From NCBI GenBank assembly GCA_023229485.1, contig JALNZJ010000029.1:2555-8260 (forward strand): a stretch of 5,706 bases of DNA. Reading direction: 5' to 3'. The position numbers and the translations under genes are program-made. The stretch is from a bacterium. Lineage in GTDB: Bacteria; Patescibacteriota; Minisyncoccia; Minisyncoccales; Minisyncoccaceae. The notes below the pieces were generated by a model. That model saw only the letters and a list, made by a program, of their open reading frames with translations. It made no database searches and was not told the origin of the DNA. Positions 1 through 3,212 of this stretch are shown one piece after another (the first letter of the stretch is position 1; every line of letters starts with the position of its first letter).

Positions 1-227
1 CTAAGATCGGCGATGGCCGAAATTAACAAAAGTACACAGAATAAGAATCCGAGCACTAATAATCCCATATCCCAACTCCCATAGCATGGGAAGGAATCTC
101 CCACGGATTGATTGCATGGAAAAACTGAATTAATCGTTTTGCCAAAATAAAAATAATCGTTTTCCTTTTTTAATAAAAAGGCCAGTATGATTATTAAGAA
201 TAATTTAATTAATGTTTTTAATTTCAT
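1..227 (-). CDS. Small membrane protein of unknown function, C-terminus cut by window edge
   Basis: An open frame starts at ATG 227-225 and reads 75 codons to the left edge without a stop. I do not recognise a family. The translation begins MKLKTLIKLFLIILAFLLKK, a basic start followed by a hydrophobic segment (residues about 6-19) that could be a signal anchor. A polar loop of about 35 residues follows, with two cysteines (C38, C48) and aromatic residues. A second hydrophobic helix spans about residues 55-73 (GLLVLGFLFCVLLLISAIA). The start is supported by AAAGGA 8 nt upstream, lying in the last codons of the RNase H gene, with only 2 nt between that gene's stop and this ATG. This implies co-transcription and probably translational coupling. 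If the first helix is an uncleaved anchor with its N-terminus inside, the two cysteines would be extracytoplasmic and could form a disulfide; that is inference. Confidence 0.65.
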   Translation of the reverse strand, partial: MKLKTLIKLFLIIILAFLLKKENDYFYFGKTINSVFPCNQSVGDSFPCYGSWDMGLLVLGFLFCVLLLISAIADL

Positions 228-229
228 TT

Positions 230-829
230 CTATATTCCTTTATGAAAACCTAAATCAGCAGGATTTCTTCCTCCTGAAATATGAATTAGTTGACCTCCAC
301 TCTTTTCAAATTCGAATCTTAGCTTCTTGACTTCGTTTGCAAGATCAATCGTGTCTTGTGGTAAATCTTTTTTGATAAAACCCTTTGACCAATAATCTAA
401 AATAATCTTACTATCTCCAAAGATTATTTTATTTCCTGCTTTAATTGATATTTCCAGTGCAAACTTACATGCACAAAGCTCACCAAAATTATTAGTTTTT
501 CCTGGTAATGAATAATGCCCTTTTGGATTTAATTCTCTGGCAGGAAAAATATCTTTAAGTAGACTCTTTCCACTTTCATCAGTAACGTTTATTTCGGTAC
601 CATTTCCTCCGCCAGTACCAGCATCAAAATAAATACCTTTCTCGGCTGCTAGATGTTTTATCGCATAATCTGCTCCTGCATTTAGCCATTTCTCAGCTTC
701 ATCTTTGCTCTCAAAGCTTTTGTATTTTGCTCCTTGCTTGCCCGAAACTATGCCTTGGCACTCTGGCCAATTATCAGTCACTCCCTTTTTATCCCCTATT
801 GAATATGCATAAAATTTTTGTTTTTTCAT
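230..829 (-). CDS. rnhA: Viroplasmin-domain ribonuclease HI
   Basis: A 199-residue cytoplasmic nuclease expected to cleave the RNA strand of RNA-DNA hybrids (R-loops, primers). Residues about 4-55 form the small viroplasmin (caulimovirus P6-like) domain, seen in FYAYSIG, the CQGIVSG segment and YKSFESKDEAEKWL; in this family it binds nucleic-acid duplexes. Residues about 64-199 form the RNase H fold. The catalytic acidic set is visible: D69 in YFDAGTG, E117 in NNFGELCA, D139 in IIFGDS, and D192 in NPADLG. H183 lies in HISGGRNPADLG. All four acids are present, so it should be active. The domain order and length match bacterial viroplasmin-RNase HI proteins. There is no Shine-Dalgarno before the ATG; an extended -10 box ends 9 nt upstream, suggesting a nearly leaderless mRNA. 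A small membrane-protein gene follows after 2 nt. Confidence 0.93.
   Translation of the reverse strand: MKKQKFYAYSIGDKKGVTDNWPECQGIVSGKQGAKYKSFESKDEAEKWLNAGADYAIKHLAAEKGIYFDAGTGGGNGTEINVTDESGKSLLKDIFPARELNPKGHYSLPGKTNNFGELCACKFALEISIKAGNKIIFGDSKIILDYWSKGFIKKDLPQDTIDLANEVKKLRFEFEKSGGQLIHISGGRNPADLGFHKGI
236..241 (-). promoter_or_regulatory. Shine-Dalgarno site inside the RNase H gene
   Basis: The minus strand reads AAAGGA here, 8 nt before the ATG at 227. It overlaps the last Lys and Gly codons of the RNase H gene. It is the only clear Shine-Dalgarno sequence before a gene in this window and decides the start of the small membrane protein. Confidence 0.65.
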
Positions 830-838
830 ATTAGATTA

Positions 839-847
839 ACTATAACA
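839..847 (-). promoter_or_regulatory. Extended -10 promoter of the RNase H gene
   Basis: The minus strand reads TGT-TATAGT, an extended -10 box, ending 9 nt before the RNase H ATG. Transcription would start about 3 nt before the start codon. The best -35 at 17-18 nt spacing (TTTTCG or CTTTTC) is poor, as is common for extended -10 promoters. It lies just past the upstream gene's terminator, as an independent promoter should. Confidence 0.5.
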
Positions 848-880
848 TCCAAATAAACACACGAAAAGAGCTTTAAAAGC

Positions 881-903
881 AAAAACCACTCGCTAGAGTG
901 GTT
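881..903 (-). terminator. Intrinsic terminator of the zinc-ribbon gene
   Basis: A perfect 8-bp stem (884-891 with 896-903, AACCACTC/GAGTGGTT) and a 4-nt loop. On the minus strand the stem runs directly into a T-rich tract (GGTTTTTGCTTTT). It lies 23 nt past the stop of the zinc-ribbon gene and before the RNase H promoter, separating the two units. Confidence 0.85.
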
Positions 904-926
904 ATTGTTAAATGCTTTTATTTAAA

Positions 927-1238
927 TTATCCAATTCTTTTTAAAACCTCTGCAAATTCCTCGTCTGTTGCCATTTCTCCATTCATAATATCGCAGTTTT
1001 TGTCTTTCCAGTATGGAAGTTGGGACATATTTTTCCTTACCATTTTTTCTGCCAATGCCCTATCGTCTCCAAGCTGACTCATAAAATACTGAACTCCTCC
1101 CTCAAAAATATCTTCACAAGATTTAACGCTGCCATCTTCGTTGACGCAATATAAGCAAAAATTTGAATTCTCGTCTCCATTCGCAAAATCTTCTTTTTTT
1201 GTTAATGGCATTCCACATGCCTGACAATATTTTTCCAT
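927..1238 (-). CDS. Putative zinc-ribbon protein (CxxCGMPL type)
   Basis: A 103-residue soluble protein. The N-terminus (YCQACGMPL) with C5 and C8, then C28 and C31 in FCLYC, makes a four-cysteine zinc ribbon of the kind Pfam calls 'putative zinc ribbon domain' (PF12674, named from memory of the CxxCGMPL...CxYC signature). The C-terminal two thirds (about 40-103) is charged and probably helical, including GGVQYFMSQLG, ALAEKMVRKNM and DEEFAEVLKRIG. A PYWKD motif around 75-79 fits the same family, where a 'W' motif follows the helical part. The molecular role of this family is not established; a regulatory or nucleic-acid-binding role is a guess from the ribbon. The gene has no Shine-Dalgarno sequence, a TATAAT box 22 nt upstream, and its own terminator. 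Confidence 0.85.
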   Translation of the reverse strand: MEKYCQACGMPLTKKEDFANGDENSNFCLYCVNEDGSVKSCEDIFEGGVQYFMSQLGDDRALAEKMVRKNMSQLPYWKDKNCDIMNGEMATDEEFAEVLKRIG

Positions 1239-1260
1239 ATTTTTATTTTAATTTGTAATG

Positions 1261-1289
1261 ATTATATTGTATCAGTTATTTTTGAAAAA
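1261..1289 (-). promoter_or_regulatory. Probable promoter of the zinc-ribbon gene
   Basis: On the minus strand a perfect TATAAT (1261-1266) lies 22 nt before the ATG. A weak -35 (TTTTTC, 1284-1289) is 17 nt further upstream. A second candidate, TACAAT (1266-1271), overlaps it. The leader would be about 16 nt. Confidence 0.5.
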
Positions 1290-1299
1290 TAATACTGAT
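1271..1299. repeat. Imperfect inverted repeat at the zinc-ribbon promoter
   Basis: ATCAGTTATTTTT (1271-1283) is mirrored by AAAAATAATACTGAT (1285-1299) with a 2-nt bulge. It covers the -35 region and spacer of the zinc-ribbon promoter. No T-tract follows on either strand, so an operator is more likely than a terminator. No regulator is identified. Confidence 0.35.
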
Positions 1300-1328
1300 T
1301 GATTCAAATCCCTCTCTCTTTCTCTCCA

Positions 1329-1355
1329 ATAAAATAGACGCCTAATGGCGTCTAT
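1329..1355 (-). terminator. Hairpin 1 of the array, minus-strand terminator
   Basis: A perfect 9-bp stem (1334-1342 with 1347-1355, ATAGACGCC/GGCGTCTAT) and loop TAAT. On the minus strand it is followed by TTTTATT. It would end any transcript leaving the array towards the zinc-ribbon gene. Confidence 0.7.
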
Positions 1356-1436
1356 CTAAAGGGCAGGATTCGCCATCGGATAAATTCTCGCTATAATTTT
1401 CCTCTGGCCCGCCTCGGGCTCTGTCAGCCCTCCGGC

Positions 1437-1517
1437 TTCGAATCCCTCTGCCTCCCTTTTGCATAAATTAAGACCACCTTTCGGTGGTCTTTGTTTATGC
1501 GGAGGGAGAGGGATTCG
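1437..1517. repeat. Direct repeat copy A (about 81 bp)
   Basis: Contains the tRNA 3'-end motif, TTTT, a hairpin (1461-1478 with 1483-1500, two mismatched positions, loop TTTC) and the inverted tRNA 3'-end motif. It differs from copy B by one C insertion, TCTG for TCTC, and TT for CA in the left hairpin arm. The two hairpin changes break pairing only in the outer half of the stem. The plus-strand side has the better T-rich tail (GGTGGTCTTTGTTT), so this copy would terminate plus-strand transcripts best. Confidence 0.85.
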
Positions 1518-1601
1518 GTCTCGCCTCTCACCTCGCCAGTCGCTCAGTTCGGGCTAACCACCGACTCGTGGCTTCGCCTGCTGGCTCAGCTCACTCCGTC
1601 G
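1518..1601. other. GC-rich structured spacer between repeat copies
   Basis: An 84-nt GC-rich stretch in an AT-rich region, flanked by inverted tRNA-Ser 3' ends that can pair over about 17 bp. Inside, GCCAG (1535-1539) can pair with CTGGC (1581-1585), enclosing a CCAC/GTGG hairpin (1558-1561 with 1568-1571). I find no tRNA fold and no credible coding frame. It could be a structured RNA, a decayed tRNA or a repeat-element body. Confidence 0.5.
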
Positions 1602-1681
1602 TTCGAATCCTCTCCCTCCCTTTTGCATAAACAAAGACCACCTTTCGGTGGTCTTTGTTTATGCGGAGGGAGAGGGATTCG
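1602..1681. repeat. Direct repeat copy B (about 80 bp)
   Basis: The second copy of the repeat, abutting and including the 3' end of the intact tRNA-Ser. Left arm 1602-1619, CTTTT, perfect hairpin 1625-1664, right arm from 1665. The right arm extends two bases (AA, to 1683) further than in copy A, matching the tRNA T-loop. Confidence 0.85.
1625..1664 (-). terminator. tRNA-Ser terminator hairpin (18-bp perfect stem)
   Basis: A perfect 18-bp inverted repeat (1625-1642 with 1647-1664). On the minus strand the loop is GAAA. The core reads AAAGACCACC-GAAA-GGTGGTCTTTGTTT, an A-tract, GC stem and T-tract. It begins at the tRNA discriminator base, so there is no spacer between tRNA and terminator. 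The symmetry means it can also work on the plus strand. Confidence 0.85.
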
Positions 1682-1748
1682 AACCCCCGGTGAGTTGCCC
1701 CACAATAGTTTTCAAGACTATCTCATTCGACCGCTCTGACATCCCTCC
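1664..1748 (-). tRNA. tRNA-Ser, anticodon UGA
   Basis: Reads UCA serine codons. The acceptor stem GGAGGGA (1748-1742) pairs with TCCCTCC (1671-1665). The D-arm contains AGCGGTCGAA, typical of class II tRNAs. The anticodon stem ATAGT/ACTAT closes the loop CTTGAAA with TGA at 1714-1712. The long variable arm GTGGG-GCAA-CTCAC marks it as serine. The T-arm is GGGGG-TTCGAAT-CCCTC. The discriminator is G (1664). The 3' CCA is not encoded and must be added enzymatically. The discriminator is also the first base of the terminator hairpin. I could not find a convincing promoter in the AT-rich stretch upstream. All expected pairs are present, so the gene should be functional. Confidence 0.95.
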
Positions 1749-1800
1749 ATATGTTTTTCACAAACCTTTCTTCTTTAAAAATAAAGAATTTCAATGTTGT

Positions 1801-1865
1801 ATAGTTTTTCCGCCAAGGGCGGATCCGCCTCAAGACTTGTCTCTTCGACCGCCTGAATATCCTCC
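1801..1865 (-). pseudogene. Broken tRNA-Ser copy with a GC-palindrome in the anticodon loop
   Basis: From 1865 the minus strand (GGAGGATATTC..GCGGTCGAA..AGTCTTGA) closely follows the 5' half of the neighbouring tRNA-Ser through the TGA anticodon at 1832-1830, allowing a few 1-nt gaps. The match then breaks into a 20-nt GC-rich segment (1810-1829) and resumes as AAAAACTAT (1809-1801), equivalent to AAACTAT of the intact gene. No variable arm, T-arm or acceptor 3' strand can be recognised beyond this point. The anticodon stem no longer pairs. It is best read as a dead tandem duplicate about 50 nt upstream of the live gene. A remnant of integration at the anticodon loop is an alternative. Confidence 0.6.
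1810..1829. repeat. 20-nt GC-rich palindromic insert
   Basis: CCGCC-AAG-GGCGG (1810-1822) is a hairpin, and GGCGGATCCGCC (1818-1829) is a perfect 12-bp palindrome sharing one arm with it. It sits exactly at the anticodon loop of the broken tRNA copy. No T-tract follows on either strand, so it is not a terminator. Confidence 0.6.
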
Positions 1866-1953
1866 AAACTTACAACAATCTATATATACTATAAGAATTA
1901 GAATTTTACAATCCCAAAAATGCATCCCATTTTTTACAGAATACCAAAGCTTT

Positions 1954-1971
1954 GTAACCTTATGGGGTTAC
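1954..1971. repeat. Small hairpin downstream of the M28 peptidase gene
   Basis: GTAACC (1954-1959) pairs with GGTTAC (1966-1971). On the minus strand an upstream GTTAC (1984-1980) could pair with the same GTAAC instead. It lies 18 nt past the peptidase stop. There is no T-tract on the minus strand, so it may stabilise a 3' end or be a weak terminator. The rest of 1749-1989 holds the broken tRNA and otherwise featureless AT-rich sequence. Confidence 0.3.
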
Positions 1972-1989
1972 TAAATAAAGTTACTAATC

Positions 1990-2952
1990 TTATAATTTTT
2001 TGATTAAAATATCCAAAGCCTCATTTAAGTATTTTTCTTCAAGTTGCTTTAGATTATCCCCTTTTGAATGATAGGTTTTAAGCATTTTTGACAAACTTCC
2101 TTGCATGGAGAAAATTTTATTTTCCCATTTTTTTAAATTTTTAAGAGGAAAAGCCAAGTAAATAAATTCTTTATCTTGATCATAAATTGTTTCTCCGTTT
2201 CCAACACAATCCAACACTATTATTTTTTCTGCTTTTTCCATTATGTCACTATAATTATCTTCAAATACTCTGTATCCATGCCCCCAATAAATCGGCTGAT
2301 CATAAGACAATTCTTCATTTCCAGAAAAAACTAAAAGATTTTGTCGTAAAAGCTCGGGAAAAGATGAAGCAATAGCCATCAAGACTGCAATACTTGAAGC
2401 ATTGTCGGTAGCTCCTTGTTCTATTGAATCATAATGGGCAAAAATAATATTTTTAGGATTATTTTTATTTCCTACCAAAATATTTTTTGATTCATATATT
2501 AAAGGCTCTATATCTACACGTGCAAAAACCTTCTCTCCTTTTAGTATTTTTTCTAATCCTTCCATATTTACCGCCACTGATGGAGCGAAATAATGACTAG
2601 CTAACGATATATGTTTTGAATTAGGATTAAAATTAATATTGGGAATAAAAAAATCGAACTGTAAAGGAGTTATTAGTGAGCTTATTAAATTATCCTTACT
2701 GTTTATCTCTCCACTAACAAATGAAGATCCTTTACATGGAACTTCGATGTTATCAACCAACAATACAGCCTTTTTTGTTAATGGAATTTTAGCTTGAAAA
2801 TTATTAATAAAATATTCTACTGCGTAATTTTTTAAATATTTAATTATTAACTCAGAAGCTTTTATTTCTATCTCTCCTTGTCTCTGTCCTAAGCTAATAA
2901 ATTCTTTAATAAATTTTAATTGATCGAATTTTTCCATATTTTTAATTGCCAT
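1990..2952 (-). CDS. M28-family zinc metallopeptidase (aminopeptidase-like)
   Basis: A 320-residue protein with the full set of metal and catalytic residues of peptidase family M28 (di-zinc aminopeptidases). These are H173 in IIFAHYDS, bridging D183 in GATDNASS, catalytic E213 with ligand E214 in FSGNEEL, D248 in IVLDCVG, and H295 in YHSKGDN. It probably removes N-terminal residues from peptides. The first 170 residues are longer than a minimal M28 N-terminal part; residues about 55-155 are mostly beta-like and may be a PA-like or substrate-gating insertion (inference). No signal peptide or membrane segment is seen, so it should be cytoplasmic, unlike many secreted M28 enzymes. M1 is preferred over M6 because an extended -10 box ends 9 nt before the first ATG. 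No Shine-Dalgarno is present. It is divergent from the DUF2207 gene. Confidence 0.9.
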   Translation of the reverse strand: MAIKNMEKFDQLKFIKEFISLGQRQGEIEIKASELIIKYLKNYAVEYFINNFQAKIPLTKKAVLLVDNIEVPCKGSSFVSGEINSKDNLISSLITPLQFDFFIPNINFNPNSKHISLASHYFAPSVAVNMEGLEKILKGEKVFARVDIEPLIYESKNILVGNKNNPKNIIFAHYDSIEQGATDNASSIAVLMAIASSFPELLRQNLLVFSGNEELSYDQPIYWGHGYRVFEDNYSDIMEKAEKIIVLDCVGNGETIYDQDKEFIYLAFPLKNLKKWENKIFSMQGSLSKMLKTYHSKGDNLKQLEEKYLNEALDILIKKL

Positions 2953-2961
2953 TATGTTTAT

Positions 2962-2990
2962 ATTTTAACAGAAAAATTTTTATAAGTAAA
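2962..2990 (-). promoter_or_regulatory. Promoter of the M28 peptidase gene
   Basis: On the minus strand TGT-TAAAAT (extended -10, 2962-2970) lies 17 nt below TTTACT (-35, 2985-2990). The -10 ends 9 nt before the ATG, so the mRNA would be leaderless or nearly so. The spacing to the ATG matches that of the RNase H promoter. Confidence 0.55.
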
Positions 2991-3021
2991 AAAATACTTT
3001 CTTGCTAACTGAAAACATTTT

Positions 3022-3037
3022 TGGGAAAATTTTCCCA
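3022..3037. repeat. Perfect 16-bp palindrome
   Basis: TGGGAAAATTTTCCCA is fully self-complementary with no loop, a form typical of a dimeric protein-binding site. It lies 32 bp upstream of the peptidase -35 box and about 120 bp upstream of the DUF2207 -35 box. No T-tract follows. No regulator is identified. Confidence 0.5.
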
Positions 3038-3044
3038 GTCGAAC

Positions 3045-3147
3045 TTATCTCGGAACTTCTTCGCCTGTGGCAAATCGCAATGACATAAGAATAGAATCAT
3101 CTTATGAGATTCCCTTCGCCCTCCATGGGCGGGCAAGCGGGAATGAT
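3045..3147. repeat. Degenerate palindromic intergenic repeat pair
   Basis: Two related halves, each TTAT..CTTCGCC..GC..AATGA.A (about 3045-3086 and 3102-3147), are linked by an inverted repeat CATAAGA/TCTTATG (3084-3090 with 3100-3106). The second half folds as ATTCCC/GGGAAT (3109-3114 with 3139-3144) around CGCCC/GGGCG (3117-3121 with 3127-3131). The GAGATTCCC..GGGAATGA style resembles short palindromic repeats scattered in intergenic regions of many bacteria. It is GC-richer than its surroundings. No coding potential is seen. Confidence 0.55.
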
Positions 3148-3158
3148 AAAAAAGAAGA

Positions 3159-3187
3159 ATGACAGGATATTTGGAAAATGGTAAAAT
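3159..3187 (+). promoter_or_regulatory. Promoter of the DUF2207 gene
   Basis: A -35 box ATGACA (5 of 6 to consensus, 3159-3164), a 17-nt spacer, and an extended -10 TGG-TAAAAT (box at 3182-3187). The start site would be near 3194, giving a leader of about 19 nt without a Shine-Dalgarno sequence. The -35 lies in a GAATGACA motif like those ending the adjacent repeat halves. Confidence 0.65.
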
Positions 3188-3212
3188 AATGTTAAATTAA
3201 ATACACAAAACT

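Larger units (their letters stand above)
1303..1683. repeat. Array of tRNA-Ser 3'-end / hairpin palindromes
   Basis: Three palindromic blocks lie in a row, each a terminator-like hairpin flanked on the left by a tRNA 3'-end copy (plus strand TTCRAATCC..CTCC) and on the right by its inverted copy (GG..GATTCG). Block 1 has arms 1303-1327 and 1361-1372 around hairpin 1334-1355. Block 2 has 1437-1456 and 1501-1517 around 1461-1500. Block 3 has 1602-1619 and 1665-1683 around 1625-1664. The right arm of block 3 is the real tRNA-Ser 3' end. Blocks are separated by GC-rich spacers (1373-1436 and 1518-1601), in sharp contrast to the AT-rich surroundings. Block 1 is the most degraded; blocks 2 and 3 are nearly identical over about 80 bp with a period of 165 bp. 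No protein gene is present. Confidence 0.75.

Noticed and set aside
1501..1620. A second tRNA gene in the spacer between repeat copies, on either strand
   Set aside because: The ends can pair like an acceptor stem, but there is no consistent T-arm, D-arm or anticodon stem between them.
1303..1683. CRISPR array
   Set aside because: The repeats are about 80 bp, only two are near-identical, they contain terminator hairpins and tRNA 3' ends, and no cas gene is nearby.
1491..1739. Plus-strand open frame of 82 codons containing GGRGIRTPG
   Set aside because: It is the antisense of the tRNA-Ser and its repeat copies. The GRGIRTPG sequence is a well-known spurious translation of tRNA-Ser antisense.
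1810..1829. Intrinsic terminator
   Set aside because: The GC-rich hairpin has no T-tract after it on either strand; the T-run lies on the wrong side.
1648..1974. Plus-strand open frame of 108 codons containing EGEGFEPPVS
   Set aside because: It is another spurious antisense translation of tRNA-Ser (GEGFEPP type), running on through the broken tRNA copy and AT-rich spacer.
2187..2375. Plus-strand open frame of 62 codons
   Set aside because: It lies entirely antisense within the M28 peptidase gene and has no promoter, Shine-Dalgarno or recognisable domain.
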